This document shows positions 7,935-17,508 of a DNA stretch of 64,000 bases, one piece after another; position 1 is the first letter of the stretch; every line of letters begins with the position of its first letter. The stretch covers positions 124,001 to 188,000 of the forward strand of contig NZ_SJPT01000009.1 in assembly GCF_007860095.1 (NCBI RefSeq). The letters are read 5' to 3'. The DNA comes from Novipirellula galeiformis (GTDB taxonomy: Bacteria; Planctomycetota; Planctomycetia; Pirellulales; Pirellulaceae). A program made the translations under genes and the position numbers. Below the pieces are notes generated by a model that was not told the origin of the DNA, made no database searches, and saw only the letters and a program-made list of their open reading frames with translations.

Positions 7935-9608
7935 ATGAATCGGATCTCCCTGATCTCTATTCGTCTATCCGCTGGATATCTTTTCAGTCTGGTTGCCGCA
8001 GCGTTGCTGCTCAGCCACACCAGCCCCCTTTCCGCTCAGGTAGTCACCGCTGCCGAAGCGATCGCGGTGCATCCAGAACAGCAGGCGATCCAACGCGGAC
8101 TCGAACTCGAACAGGAGCGATTGTGGGCCGATGCGGTTCGACATTACGAGGAGGCATCGAAAAAGTATCCCGCTAGCAAGTCGATCTATCAACGATTGAC
8201 GATTGCCAAGCTGCATTATGACGTCAACCGTCGCTACCAAGACTCAAGCTACTTGGAATCGGTCAAGCGTCTTTCCGGCGAACAATCACTCGACTTGTAC
8301 GCGGAGATCCTTGCCAACTTACAAACCCATTACGTCGATCACGTCGATTGGGCCCGCGTGATGCTGCATGGCACCGCTGCGGTAGAGGTCGCATTGACCG
8401 AAGAGAAGTTCGTCGAACAAATGCTTCCCCATGCGGACCCTGCCGCGGTGGAGCGATTTCGGCAAAACGTGCATCACCAATTGGCCAACCGCAGCACGGC
8501 GACTCGCTTTGATTTGCGAGCGAACGTGGCCTATGTAGCGGCTTTGGCAAAATCCGAAATTGGGTTGTCGCCAACCGCCACCGCATTGGAATTCATGAGT
8601 GGTGCCGTATCGACACTCGATCCTTACACTCGCTTGTTGTCGGGCGATCAACTCGACGAAATGTTTTCGAACATCGAAGGCAACTTTGTCGGTCTAGGGA
8701 TTGAATTGAAAGCGGAAAGCGACTCGCTGCGAATTTTATCGGTGATCTCAGGCGGCCCCGCTGAGGAAGCAGGCTTGATCGGCGGCGATCGCATCATTCG
8801 TGTCGAACAAACCGAAACCGCCTCCGCAGACCCAGGCTACGCGGCCGATCTGTTACGCGGTCCCGAAAACTCATTCGTTTCGCTGGGCGTGTTGCGAGCG
8901 GACGGAAGCAAGCATGATCTGAAAGTCGAGCGTCGCCGCGTGGAAGTGCCTTGTGTGGAAAACGTCCACATCGTTGACACCGAAAACCGTGTCGGCTACC
9001 TGCGACTAACGAACTTTCAAAAAACAACCACTCGCGATATCGAACAAGCACTCTGGGACTTGCACCGCCAAGGGATGAAGTCGCTGATCCTGGACGTACG
9101 TGGCAATCCCGGCGGATTGCTTTCGGCGGCCGTGGAAGTAGCGGATCGCTTTCTCGGTGACGGACGGATTGTGACCACCCGTGGTCGCAACGCTCGCGAG
9201 AACTTTGATTACACCGCTCATCGCTCGAACACTTGGAACATTCCGTTAGCGGTTTTGATTGACCGCGACAGTGCGAGTGCGAGTGAAATTTTTGCGGGAG
9301 CGATCGCCGACAGCGGACGCGGTGACGTGATCGGCGAGACCAGTTACGGCAAAGGCAGTGTCCAAGGGATCTTCCGCATGCAATCCGCCAAGTTTGGACT
9401 TTGCCTAACCACGGCCAAGTTCTACTCACCCAGCGGCCGAGCGATCAGCCTAAACGGAGTCACCCCAAGCGTGCCGGTTGAACCGACCTACATCGCCGCT
9501 CGCCCCAATTCCAATGGTGAAATGACCACCGACCGTGAAGACGCTGTTTTGCAACGAGCGATCTCGCGATTGTCGGACAACAATTGGATCAGCCGCCGAC
9601 CGCAATAA
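7935..9608 (+). CDS. S41 C-terminal processing protease with PDZ domain
   Basis: A 557-residue exported protease of the Tsp/CtpA type. It has a signal peptide (residues 1-34, ending LSAQ), an N-terminal helical region with a possible TPR-like pair (50-90), a PDZ domain (about 240-325, LRILSVISGGPAEEAGLIGG) and the S41 catalytic domain (about 335-530). The catalytic dyad is visible: Ser448 in SASASE (446-451) and Lys473 in YGKGSVQ, 25 residues apart exactly as in E. coli Prc. Such enzymes cut periplasmic proteins from unstructured C termini in envelope quality control or signalling. It is monocistronic and ends in a strong terminator at 9643-9681. Regulation may involve the inverted repeat upstream. 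The family assignment is firm; the substrate is unknown. Confidence 0.92.
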   Translation: MNRISLISIRLSAGYLFSLVAAALLLSHTSPLSAQVVTAAEAIAVHPEQQAIQRGLELEQERLWADAVRHYEEASKKYPASKSIYQRLTIAKLHYDVNRRYQDSSYLESVKRLSGEQSLDLYAEILANLQTHYVDHVDWARVMLHGTAAVEVALTEEKFVEQMLPHADPAAVERFRQNVHHQLANRSTATRFDLRANVAYVAALAKSEIGLSPTATALEFMSGAVSTLDPYTRLLSGDQLDEMFSNIEGNFVGLGIELKAESDSLRILSVISGGPAEEAGLIGGDRIIRVEQTETASADPGYAADLLRGPENSFVSLGVLRADGSKHDLKVERRRVEVPCVENVHIVDTENRVGYLRLTNFQKTTTRDIEQALWDLHRQGMKSLILDVRGNPGGLLSAAVEVADRFLGDGRIVTTRGRNARENFDYTAHRSNTWNIPLAVLIDRDSASASEIFAGAIADSGRGDVIGETSYGKGSVQGIFRMQSAKFGLCLTTAKFYSPSGRAISLNGVTPSVPVEPTYIAARPNSNGEMTTDREDAVLQRAISRLSDNNWISRRPQ

Positions 9609-9642
9609 GCCGATCGAATGCAAACGATCGCGACCCGAGACG

Positions 9643-9681
9643 AAAAAAAATCCCGCTCCAATGGAGCGGGATTTTTTTTTT
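9643..9681. terminator. Bidirectional intrinsic terminator
   Basis: A perfect 10-bp stem TCCCGCTCCA (9651-9660) and TGGAGCGGGA (9662-9671) is flanked by a run of A on the left and about ten T on the right. Read from either strand it is a textbook intrinsic terminator. It sits between the protease gene (+) and aspS (-), which converge. Confidence 0.93.
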
Positions 9682-9715
9682 GCGGAAGAGGCACTTATCG
9701 AATTTTACACCGCAG

Positions 9716-9764
9716 TGGATCTTGCTAATGATCCCCATGCTGCATGGATCTTTAGCAAGATCCA
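9716..9764. repeat. Second hairpin in the same convergent spacer
   Basis: Arms TGGATCTTGCTAA (9716-9728) and TTAGCAAGATCCA (9752-9764) are a 13-bp perfect inverted repeat. Its inner part contains further GATCC/GGATC and CATG symmetry, so the whole 49 bp can fold into one long hairpin. It is 38 bp beyond the aspS stop. It may be a dispersed repeat or an additional transcript end. Confidence 0.7.
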
Positions 9765-9802
9765 TTACCTCCGCTGTTACTTCATTCCGCGAATTCCAAA
9801 CC

Positions 9803-11617
9803 CTACTGAGTCTTCACGCCCACGGTACGCAGGTGCAGCTCGGTGAGTTGTCCCGAATCGACTTCGCCGGGAGCCTCGGTCATCATGTCGGTGGCTTTTT
9901 GAGTCTTCGGAAACGCGATCACTTCGCGAATGTTCTCCAGCCCCGCCAACAACATCACCCAGCGATCCACGCCGAGTGCGATCCCGCCGTGTGGCGGTGC
10001 CCCGAAACGAAGTGCGTTGAGCAAGAATCCGAAACGATCTTCGGCGGTCGCTTCATCAATCCCCAACAACTCAAACACTTTCGATTGAGTCTTGGAATCG
10101 TGAATTCGAATCGTCCCTCCGCCCGCTTCGCTACCGTTGATGACCAAGTCATACGCTTGCGCGCGACAGGCCTTCGGATCGCTTTCGAGCTTTTCTAAAT
10201 CGCTCGCCAACGGAGCGGTGAAGGGGTGATGCATCGCCGTCCAATTGCCCGATTCTTCGTCACGCTCGAACATCGGAAACTCGGTGATCCAACTGCAATT
10301 GAGTTGATCGGGGCCGTACAGCTTCAGCTCGGCACCTAAACGCTTGCGAAGTGCGTACAAGCCCTTACAGGTGACTTCCCAAGTATCGGCCAAGAACATC
10401 AACAAGTCGCCCGGTTCTCCCTGCATCAATTCCTTGATCTCGGCGAGATGAGCTTCGTCCAAATTCTTGCTGATCGGGCTCCACAATGTGCCGTCGTCTT
10501 CCACACGGAACCAAGCCAAACCTTTCGCCCCGAACTCTTTGACGTATTCGGTCATTTCGTCGATTTGGCGACGCGAGTACTTCGTGGCGGCCCCTTTGAC
10601 GTTCATACCACGGACATAGTTACCGGCATCAGCGGTAGCTCGGAAAACACGAAAATCGGTTTTCTTGGCGACCGAGGTGACGTCAACGATCTCCATGTCA
10701 AAACGCAAATCGGGTGCGTCATGACCGTAGCGACGCATCGCTTCGTCGTAAGTCATTCGCGGAAGAGGAGTTTTGACCTCTTTGCCAAGCACTTCTTTGG
10801 CCGTCCGAGCGACCAAGCCATCAATCAACGCCATGATGTCATCGGCATCGACGAATGACATTTCGAGGTCGAGTTGGGTGAACTCGGGTTGGCGGTCGGC
10901 TCGCAAGTCTTCGTCGCGGAAACACTTCGCGACTTGCACGTAGCGATCGAACCCGGCGACCATCAGAATTTGCTTGTAAAGCTGAGGCGATTGCGGCAAC
11001 GCGTAGAATTTTCCAGCGTGCACACGGCTGGGCACCAAATAATCGCGAGCTCCTTCGGGAGTGCTGCGACCGAGGATCGGCGTTTCCACATCGATAAAAT
11101 CGTGCTCGGCAAAGTAGTCACGCATCACCTTGATGATGCGACTGCGTTGAATCAACGCGTTTTGCATCTCTTTGCGGCGCAGGTCCAAGAAGCGGTACTT
11201 CAGCCGCAGATCTTCGCCTGGCATATCACTTTGGCCGGGAGTGAATGGCGGGTTGGCACAAGCGTTGAGGATTTCGACGTGCTCGCAGCGAACTTCGATC
11301 GCTCCGGTAGGCAATTTATCGTTTGTTTTGCCCTCGAGCCGATCGGCGACCTTGCCTCGGATCAGAATCACGCTTTCGGCCGGGATTCGCCCCGCTTCGT
11401 CAATCAACTTGGCATCCGCTTCGGGAGGCCCCATGACGACCTGCGTCAGCCCGTAACGATCGCGCAGATCGATAAAGACGGCGCCGCCATGGTCACGTTT
11501 GCTGTCGACCCATCCACAGAGGGTCACTTCGGTTCCAATATCAGTCTTGCGGAGTTGTCCGCAGGTATGGGTGCGTAGCACAGATCGATCGGGGGCTAGG
11601 GAAACGGAATGGGTCAA
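9803..11617 (-). CDS. aspS: Aspartyl-tRNA synthetase
   Basis: A 604-residue class II synthetase of the bacterial type, close to the usual 590 residues. It has an N-terminal OB anticodon-binding domain (about 12-115, LRTHTCGQLRKTDIGTEVTL), the class II core with motif 1 around RSRIIKVMRDYF, motif 2 around FRDEDLRADRQPEFTQLD (about 228-245), a bacterial GAD insertion domain (about 300-420) and motif 3 GIALGVDRWVMLLAG near 550. It charges tRNA-Asp. Whether it is discriminating or also charges tRNA-Asn cannot be told without knowing whether the genome has gatCAB. It ends next to a bidirectional terminator and stands alone. Confidence 0.97.
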   Translation of the reverse strand: MTHSVSLAPDRSVLRTHTCGQLRKTDIGTEVTLCGWVDSKRDHGGAVFIDLRDRYGLTQVVMGPPEADAKLIDEAGRIPAESVILIRGKVADRLEGKTNDKLPTGAIEVRCEHVEILNACANPPFTPGQSDMPGEDLRLKYRFLDLRRKEMQNALIQRSRIIKVMRDYFAEHDFIDVETPILGRSTPEGARDYLVPSRVHAGKFYALPQSPQLYKQILMVAGFDRYVQVAKCFRDEDLRADRQPEFTQLDLEMSFVDADDIMALIDGLVARTAKEVLGKEVKTPLPRMTYDEAMRRYGHDAPDLRFDMEIVDVTSVAKKTDFRVFRATADAGNYVRGMNVKGAATKYSRRQIDEMTEYVKEFGAKGLAWFRVEDDGTLWSPISKNLDEAHLAEIKELMQGEPGDLLMFLADTWEVTCKGLYALRKRLGAELKLYGPDQLNCSWITEFPMFERDEESGNWTAMHHPFTAPLASDLEKLESDPKACRAQAYDLVINGSEAGGGTIRIHDSKTQSKVFELLGIDEATAEDRFGFLLNALRFGAPPHGGIALGVDRWVMLLAGLENIREVIAFPKTQKATDMMTEAPGEVDSGQLTELHLRTVGVKTQ

Positions 11618-11684
11618 CGAGCAGGATTCTAGCCGCCCGAGTTGCTTTTGCTGAGTGGGGGCAAACGCCCGTGGAGCTAAAAGA

Positions 11685-11714
11685 AAAGCCGGCTTCGGTA
11701 ACGAGGCCGGCTTT
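11685..11714 (-). terminator. Terminator of the MFS gene
   Basis: Read on the minus strand, AAAGCCGGC (from 11714) pairs with GCCGGCTTT (11685-11693), and the second arm is followed by a T-rich tail TTCTTTT. It lies 90 bp beyond the stop of the transporter gene and upstream of aspS, so it would end the transporter transcript. Confidence 0.75.
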
Positions 11715-11803
11715 GGCTAGTTTTACATCCTGCGGACGCCGCCAAGGAACAAACGCGAGCGTGCCTCGCGAGTCCCTAGGGAAAGTGGCTACGAGGGGAG
11801 GGC

Positions 11804-13318
11804 TTAGAGCTCGGTTCCGGGAGCTTCATCGGCGAGCGAGGCGTCTCCCTTCTGTTTTGGTGCCTTGAAACAGAAAATCAGAATCAAGTACAAAATCGCC
11901 ATCGCCGCGGGGACCAATGCAGTCGCTCGAATCGCCATCCGACTGCCGTATAGGGCCGCTTCGCTGGTCGGAGCCGCATCGACCGGGGCATATCCCTTGT
12001 TGGTTTGCCACCAATCGTATTGGTTGCGAAGTCCCTCGAATTTCTTGCTCGACCATTCCTCGCCGGCGATCGTCTTTTCGTTCTCAATCGACGCCCCACT
12101 ATCGGCAAGCATCCCCGCTTTCGCCCCGTCGATGCCGACGATCGGTGGGAAGACCAAGAACTGGTTCTCGTTAGGAGCTTTCACTCGCTCGAACGTTTCC
12201 GGAGCGTTCGCTTGGATGTACTGCGACGAGAAGTAATCTTGCTTGTATCCAATTCCAGGGCCGCCCAGCAATCCAGCCGAGGTCATTCCGGCAAACCCCA
12301 TCATCGCCATCGCAACGGTGGCGCTTTGCGGATAGCGTTCGCCAACCACCCCCAACATCGTCGGCCACAGGAAGGTTTTACCTAACGCGTACACGGTCGC
12401 AGCAAGGAACATGAAGTAAACGTTGGTTCCGATGCTAATCAAGTACAACCCGGTCGCTCCGATACAGGCACTGAAGAACAGCAACCCCAGCGACGAAATT
12501 TTATGAACGATCGGTCCCGCAAAGAATCGCAACCCGGTCATCAACAGCGAAGTGTAGATAAACAACGCGGTGCCCAACGTTGCACTTTTCAAAATGCTGC
12601 TGGTGATTTTATTGATCCAACTGTCGGTTCCCAACTCGACGTAACCGACCAAGGCGTGGGTCAACAACAGAATGACAAAAAACGGAGCGATCAACTTGGC
12701 AATCATGCCACCGTAAGAAACCGTCCCCGATTGTGCATCGGTTTGAGGGAACCGTTCCTTCACCGCGATGAAACCGTACATGGCGGTTGGAATCAGGTAG
12801 GTCGCCAGCAGGATTTCCCAGCCAACGCTGCCTTTCAAAAATACGATCAAACCGCCGATGACCAATCCGGCAGGCCAACCGGCGTGCAAAATATTCAGGT
12901 AATGGGTCTTCTGTTCCGGATAGATCGCAGCGGTCAACGGGTTGATGACTCCTTCGCAAATCCCGTTACCGACCGCGAAAATGAACGCGGACCAAAACAA
13001 GATCATGTAAACCGCATCCTTACCGGCGGCGTTAAAAACGGGGGTCGCCGAGAACAACATCACCGCGGAAATCACGTGACACACCAGCGCCGCCAACATC
13101 AGCGGCTTGTACCCAACCCAGTCGGTCAGAAAACCCGCCAAGAGGATCACGATCCCGAATCCAAGCAATCCACCGCCGGTGATTTGCCCTAACTCGGTCA
13201 TGGTGAACCCGTACTGGGTCGACCAAACATCAAGCAGCCCGGCTCGCACGGCAAAACCGATACCGGCAGCAATCAAGGCCAGAAAGCCTGCAGAGAGAAG
13301 AAGTTTTCGGTTTTCCAT
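11804..13318 (-). CDS. Major facilitator superfamily transporter
   Basis: A 504-residue polytopic membrane protein with about 12 helices, the first starting at residue 6 (LLLSAGFLALIAAGIGFAVRAG). The loop after helix 2 reads GFLTDWVGYKPLM, a variant of the MFS signature GxxxDRxGRR. The start at 13318 puts the first helix at the N terminus as in relatives; an upstream ATG at 13399 would add 27 poorly conserved residues. Between the penultimate and last helix region there is an unusually long hydrophilic insertion of roughly 100 residues (from YKQDYFSSQY to PTSEAALYG), rich in Trp, Gln and Lys, probably in the periplasm. The overall look is like sugar-permease branches of the superfamily, but the substrate is unknown. 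It is monocistronic. Confidence 0.85.
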   Translation of the reverse strand: MENRKLLLSAGFLALIAAGIGFAVRAGLLDVWSTQYGFTMTELGQITGGGLLGFGIVILLAGFLTDWVGYKPLMLAALVCHVISAVMLFSATPVFNAAGKDAVYMILFWSAFIFAVGNGICEGVINPLTAAIYPEQKTHYLNILHAGWPAGLVIGGLIVFLKGSVGWEILLATYLIPTAMYGFIAVKERFPQTDAQSGTVSYGGMIAKLIAPFFVILLLTHALVGYVELGTDSWINKITSSILKSATLGTALFIYTSLLMTGLRFFAGPIVHKISSLGLLFFSACIGATGLYLISIGTNVYFMFLAATVYALGKTFLWPTMLGVVGERYPQSATVAMAMMGFAGMTSAGLLGGPGIGYKQDYFSSQYIQANAPETFERVKAPNENQFLVFPPIVGIDGAKAGMLADSGASIENEKTIAGEEWSSKKFEGLRNQYDWWQTNKGYAPVDAAPTSEAALYGSRMAIRATALVPAAMAILYLILIFCFKAPKQKGDASLADEAPGTEL

Positions 13319-13554
13319 AAGGCCGGCTCTGTCCGTTGGAGGGGGGGGTGAAATGCAGCTTAACCACGAAATGCTGGCAATCGTAAGTGGTTTCGTCAAG
13401 TAAGTCTGCCTTTATTTGGGCAGCAATGTGAGATTAATCCACCACAATGCTCGCTGCCACTGACTCGCTCGCTATACTTTCTCTAAACAATCTCTTTGCT
13501 GCTAACACGGCTAACCCCAACCTCCCCCCCCCTCCTACCTACCGGAGCCTCTGG

Positions 13555-14106
13555 ATGCGTTTTCTACTTGCCACAGCCTTCCTATGCGGAGTTTTCACGA
13601 CCATGGCGACTGCCGATGAGCACGAATGCGCCCTCGATTTCAAGGTCAAAAACATCGATGGCGAAACCGTTGATCTCGAAGATTACGAGGGCAATGTTGT
13701 ATTGATCGTCAACACGGCGAGCGAGTGCGGGTTGACCCCTCAGTACGCAGGACTGCAAGAGTTGTACAAAAAGTACGAGGAAAAAGGCTTCGTCGTGCTC
13801 GGTTTCCCCTGCAACCAATTTGGTAGCCAAGAGCCCGGCAGCGAAGCCGACATCAAATCGTTCTGCTCGACGAAGTACAACGTCACCTTCCCGATGTTCA
13901 GCAAAGTGGACGTCAACGGCAAAGACGCCACCGCGATCTACAAGTACATGACCAGCAAGGACGTCAAACCCGCTGGGAAAGGCAAAGTCAGCTGGAACTT
14001 CGAAAAGTTTCTAATCGACCGCGATGGAAACCTGATCAATCGATTCAGCCCGCGAACCGCTCCAGACGATGCGGAACTCGTCAAAGCGATCGAATCGCAA
14101 CTGTAA
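13555..14106 (+). CDS. Glutathione peroxidase-family thiol peroxidase, exported
   Basis: A 183-residue protein of the glutathione peroxidase family with a signal peptide (MRFLLATAFLCGVFTTMATA). The catalytic Cys is in NTASECGLT, with Gln in FPCNQFG and Trp-Asn in VSWNFEKF, so the usual Cys/Gln/Trp/Asn tetrad is intact. A second Cys in the GFPCNQ segment and one in IKSFCSTKYN suggest a thioredoxin-dependent peroxidase. The start at 13555 has GGAG seven bases upstream and gives the signal peptide; an ATG at 13447 adds a Pro-rich leader. It reduces peroxides in the periplasmic compartment. It stands alone; downstream lies a tandem repeat block. Confidence 0.9.
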   Translation: MRFLLATAFLCGVFTTMATADEHECALDFKVKNIDGETVDLEDYEGNVVLIVNTASECGLTPQYAGLQELYKKYEEKGFVVLGFPCNQFGSQEPGSEADIKSFCSTKYNVTFPMFSKVDVNGKDATAIYKYMTSKDVKPAGKGKVSWNFEKFLIDRDGNLINRFSPRTAPDDAELVKAIESQL

Positions 14107-14212
14107 TCGCCGCTGCACGAAATCGTGATCAAGCCAATCCAATGGCGAGTCGCTCGACGGGCGACTCGCCGTTTATCATTGGGTTTCACTGCGTCGCGTT
14201 CGCGTTTCCCTG

Positions 14213-14286
14213 TGATTTCGCAGACCTGTGATTTCGCAGACCTTGATTCCGCAGACCTTGATTCCGCAGACCTTGATTCCGCAGAC
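14213..14286. repeat. 15-bp tandem repeat, five copies
   Basis: Five units of TGATTYCGCAGACCT run head to tail. The first two carry TTTCG and the last three TTCCG, and the first unit is 16 bp. The block ends about 60 bp before the SGNH-like gene and lies 107 bp beyond the peroxidase stop. It has no hairpin character. Confidence 0.85.
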
Positions 14287-14346
14287 ATCTCTAGATTTTG
14301 CATACATTCCTGTGCCCCCCCCCGCCTTCCGACCACTTCGCCGAAG

Positions 14347-15234
14347 ATGCCCGCCATGCGTCCCCTCTCCCTTTTCGTAGCGACCTTCGTCGGCTTTGCC
14401 GCCCCCTGTTTCTTCGCGTCACTGAGTAGCGTGGCCGACCAACCGCAGCCGCTGCTTCGCCCCCATGATCGGGTGGCGATCGTGGGTGGAACGGTCGTCG
14501 AGCGGATGCAGCACAGCGGTCAACTCGAAGCGCAAATGCAAACCCGCCGCCCCGAATGGAAATTGACCGTGCGAAACCTCGGCTGGTCCGGAGATGACGT
14601 TCATGGCTACGCCCGCAAACGCTTTGATTCGCCCAAAGGAGGCTATGCGCGACTGTTGGCCGATATCGAACTGGCCAATCCCACGGTCGTGTTACTGGCA
14701 TACGGATTTGCCGAAGCCAGCGACGGAGAAGACGCGGTGGCAAGGTTCTCCGAGGGCTTGAAACGGTTGGTTGATCATCTGAAGCAAGCGAACCGACGGG
14801 TTATTTTGATCACCCCATTTGCGCTGCCCGGCTATAAAACCGAAAACTACCAGGCTTTGATCGCCCAGACTCGCCAAATCACCCAAGCGATTGGAAGCGA
14901 AACCGATTCTCCCGTGGCATCAATCCAATGGGAACCGAGCGGCGAACAGCTAACCGCCGACGGTTTGTGCCCCAACGAGGCGGGATTTGCGGTTTTAGCA
15001 AACGAGCTTTCCGATGCCTTGGTGGGCGGAGACTCCCAACGGCCTTCGCACGAACTGCGTGAGCAGATCGTGCGGAAAAACGAGCTATTTTTCAACCAAT
15101 ACCGCCCTCAGAACGAGACGTATTTGTTGTTATTTCGCAAGCACGAACAGGGGAACAATGCTGCCGAAATTGCGGAGTTCACTCCGCTGATTCAATCGGC
15201 CGACGAAAAAATTTGGCAAATTGCCCGCCCCTAA
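14347..15234 (+). CDS. SGNH-hydrolase-like exported protein with altered active site
   Basis: A 295-residue protein with a signal peptide (MRPLSLFVATFVGFAAPCFF) and the SGNH-hydrolase order of blocks: block I VAIVGGTVVERMQ (about residues 43-55), block II RNLGWSGDD, block III LLAYGFAEASDG and the terminal block LTADGLCPNEAGF. In active enzymes block I carries the nucleophilic Ser in GDS and the last block carries D-x-x-H. Here these read GGT and DGLC, so the Ser and His are replaced by Thr and Cys. The GGT form resembles SGNH-like domains I know from planctomycete cytochrome-containing proteins, where GNT is common. It may bind a carbohydrate ester without cleaving it, or use another chemistry. 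ATG 14347 or the ATG three codons later is the start. Confidence 0.7.
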   Translation: MPAMRPLSLFVATFVGFAAPCFFASLSSVADQPQPLLRPHDRVAIVGGTVVERMQHSGQLEAQMQTRRPEWKLTVRNLGWSGDDVHGYARKRFDSPKGGYARLLADIELANPTVVLLAYGFAEASDGEDAVARFSEGLKRLVDHLKQANRRVILITPFALPGYKTENYQALIAQTRQITQAIGSETDSPVASIQWEPSGEQLTADGLCPNEAGFAVLANELSDALVGGDSQRPSHELREQIVRKNELFFNQYRPQNETYLLLFRKHEQGNNAAEIAEFTPLIQSADEKIWQIARP

Positions 15235-15390
15235 GCGGTAGCGGGCCCCCGATTTTTGCGAGACTTGTTCTCTGCGACTTGTTCTCCGCCTGCTTGCCAG
15301 CATCCGCGTCGGGGCTTAGGCTTTTCCGTTTGCGCCGTGGGGAGTTCCCCTCGGGAATTTCCCCCCCCAAAGTTCTTGGGAGTTCGTTTG

Positions 15391-16716
15391 GTGTCGGGTA
15401 CTTGTGTCATTGGTCTGCAGTGGGGTGACGAGGCGAAAGGCAAGCTTGTCGATCTGCTTGCGCCTCAATTCGATATCGTGGTTCGCTACCAAGGGGGTGC
15501 CAACGCTGGGCACACCGTGGTCGCTGGCGATGAAACCTACAAATTGCACCACATCCCTAGCGGGATCTTGCACTCTCAGGTGCAAAACCTCATCACGCCT
15601 GGCGTGGTGATCAATCCGTCGACGATGCTCGACGAAATCGATGCATTGGCGCCTCGCGGGGTCGACTGTGCAAAGAATCTGATGATCAGCGAGCGTGCTC
15701 ACTTGGTGATGCCGTGGCATATCGCTGAGGATCGCCAGATCAACGCGACCGAAGTCCGCGGTGAATCGATCGGTACCACGAACCGAGGAATCGGTCCGTG
15801 TTACCGCGACAAGGTCGGACGTACTCATGCGATTCGCATGACTGACTTAGTCCAACCGCAACGCGATGAACGCATCCGTACGGTAGCGGAGCAAAAAATC
15901 CAGCTGCTGAAAAACCTGGGCGCCTCCGAAGAGGAACTGCAAAAGATCGCCCCCGAAGTCGTCGTACCTCTAGCCGCCTCATGGGCCAAACGCCTCGAAG
16001 GCATGATTGGCGATACCACCGATCTGCTGCTCGATGCTGCCGAAGCGGACAAACGGATCTTGTTCGAAGGTGCCCAAGGCGCCCTGTTGGACATCGACCA
16101 CGGTACGTATCCGTTTGTAACCAGCAGCAACAGCAGCGGCGTAGGCGTTTGTGCCGGTGCCGGCGTCCCACCGAAGTGGATCAACACGGTACTCGGCGTT
16201 TGCAAAGCCTACAGCACACGAGTGGGCGGCGGCCCCTTCGTCACCGAACTCGAAGACGCAACCGGAGATCGAATCCGTCAACTCGGCAACGAGTACGGAA
16301 CCACGACCGGACGTCCACGGCGATGCGGTTGGTTTGATGCGGTTGCGGTTCGCTACACCGCACGACTCAGTGGTGTCACCCGCTTGGCGCTGATGATGAT
16401 GGACGTTCTGGCTCACTTGGACGAGCTGAAGGTTTGCGTTGCCTATGAATTGGATGGCAAACGTATCGAACGCTTCCCAAGTCACGCGGACGAATTGCGT
16501 CGCTGCAAACCGATCTACGAAACGATCCCAGGCTGGAAACAACCGGTCGACGATGTTCGTCGCGTGGACCAATTCCCTGAAGGCGCGTTGGCTTATGTCC
16601 GCCGGATTGAAGAACTAGTCGGGGTTCCCGTCGGTGTCCTATCGGTTGGCCCGGACCGTGCCCAAACGATCTTCACCGAGGCCGCGTCGGAACTTGCGTT
16701 GCAATCGATTGGCTAG
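15391..16716 (+). CDS. purA: Adenylosuccinate synthetase
   Basis: A 441-residue enzyme that converts IMP and aspartate to adenylosuccinate with GTP, the first step of AMP synthesis. The start is the GTG at 15391, with GGGAG at 15378-15382; it puts the GTP loop at the N terminus as in all PurA and gives the family length, whereas the ATG at 15256 adds 45 non-homologous residues. The loop reads [11 protein letters not shown], with Ala where most PurA have Gly. Other family motifs are [12 protein letters not shown], the IMP-binding [11 protein letters not shown], and [13 protein letters not shown]. It begins a plus-strand run; uppS starts 30 bp after its stop, so the two may be cotranscribed. 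Confidence 0.96.
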   Translation: MSGTCVIGLQWGDEAKGKLVDLLAPQFDIVVRYQGGANAGHTVVAGDETYKLHHIPSGILHSQVQNLITPGVVINPSTMLDEIDALAPRGVDCAKNLMISERAHLVMPWHIAEDRQINATEVRGESIGTTNRGIGPCYRDKVGRTHAIRMTDLVQPQRDERIRTVAEQKIQLLKNLGASEEELQKIAPEVVVPLAASWAKRLEGMIGDTTDLLLDAAEADKRILFEGAQGALLDIDHGTYPFVTSSNSSGVGVCAGAGVPPKWINTVLGVCKAYSTRVGGGPFVTELEDATGDRIRQLGNEYGTTTGRPRRCGWFDAVAVRYTARLSGVTRLALMMMDVLAHLDELKVCVAYELDGKRIERFPSHADELRRCKPIYETIPGWKQPVDDVRRVDQFPEGALAYVRRIEELVGVPVGVLSVGPDRAQTIFTEAASELALQSIG

Positions 16717-16746
16717 AGGAATCATCGCTGCTGAGGCGAACCCAAG

Positions 16747-17508
16747 ATGAAGGATCCAATCAAAGCCATTGAGGATACATCCAGCGAACGTGGCGAGACA
16801 AAACGTCCTCGCCACATCGCGATCATTATGGATGGCAATGGCCGTTGGGCTCAAACACGTGGGTTGCCTCGCATCGAAGGCCATCGCCGAGGGGTCGAAA
16901 CGGTTCGCATGATTAGCGAAACGGCTAGCGAGCTAAAGATCGATGCGATCACACTGTATTGCTTGTCGAGCGAGAACTGGAAACGCCCTGAAACGGAACT
17001 CCAGTTCCTGATGCACTTGCTCGAGCAATACATGGTCGAGGAACGCCGAACGATCATGGACCAGGGATTGCGGTTGAAGACGATCGGACGACGCGACCGA
17101 TTGCCCGAGAACGTGCTGCAAGCAATGGACAAGACGTTGGCCATGTCCGCAAACAATCCTGGGACACAACTCGTGCTCGCGATTGACTACGGTGGACGCG
17201 ACGAGATCACCCACGTGGCGCGTCAATTGGCTCGCGAAGTGGCCCAAGGTTCGCTTAGCGAGAGCGATATCAGCGAAGACTTGATCAACAACCGACTGTA
17301 CACGGCGGGGTTGCCCGATGTCGATTTGATGATTCGCACGGGGGGCGACATGCGGGTGAGCAACTTCCTGCTTTGGCAATTGAGTTACTCCGAGCTATGG
17401 ATCACCGACAAGTGTTGGCCCGAGTTCACCCGCGAGCAGTTTCTAGGTGCGATTGATGACTTTGCGATGCGGCAACGCCGCTTCGGTGGGTTGAATGTGA
17501 ATGAGTGA
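16747..17508 (+). CDS. uppS: Undecaprenyl diphosphate synthase family isoprenyl transferase
   Basis: A 253-residue cis-prenyltransferase. The diphosphate-binding motif is IIMDGNGRWAQTRG (about residues 26-39), followed by GHRRGVETVR, the SSENWKRP loop and the C-terminal substrate-binding signature DLMIRTGGDMRVSNFLLWQ. It joins isopentenyl diphosphate units to farnesyl diphosphate to make the C55 lipid carrier for cell-wall and surface polymers. It lies 30 bp after purA, and cdsA follows after a repeat-filled 200 bp. uppS-cdsA is a widespread pair. The stop codon lies in the first unit of a 16-bp tandem repeat, so the last residues VNE are read from the repeat's edge. Confidence 0.96.
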   Translation: MKDPIKAIEDTSSERGETKRPRHIAIIMDGNGRWAQTRGLPRIEGHRRGVETVRMISETASELKIDAITLYCLSSENWKRPETELQFLMHLLEQYMVEERRTIMDQGLRLKTIGRRDRLPENVLQAMDKTLAMSANNPGTQLVLAIDYGGRDEITHVARQLAREVAQGSLSESDISEDLINNRLYTAGLPDVDLMIRTGGDMRVSNFLLWQLSYSELWITDKCWPEFTREQFLGAIDDFAMRQRRFGGLNVNE

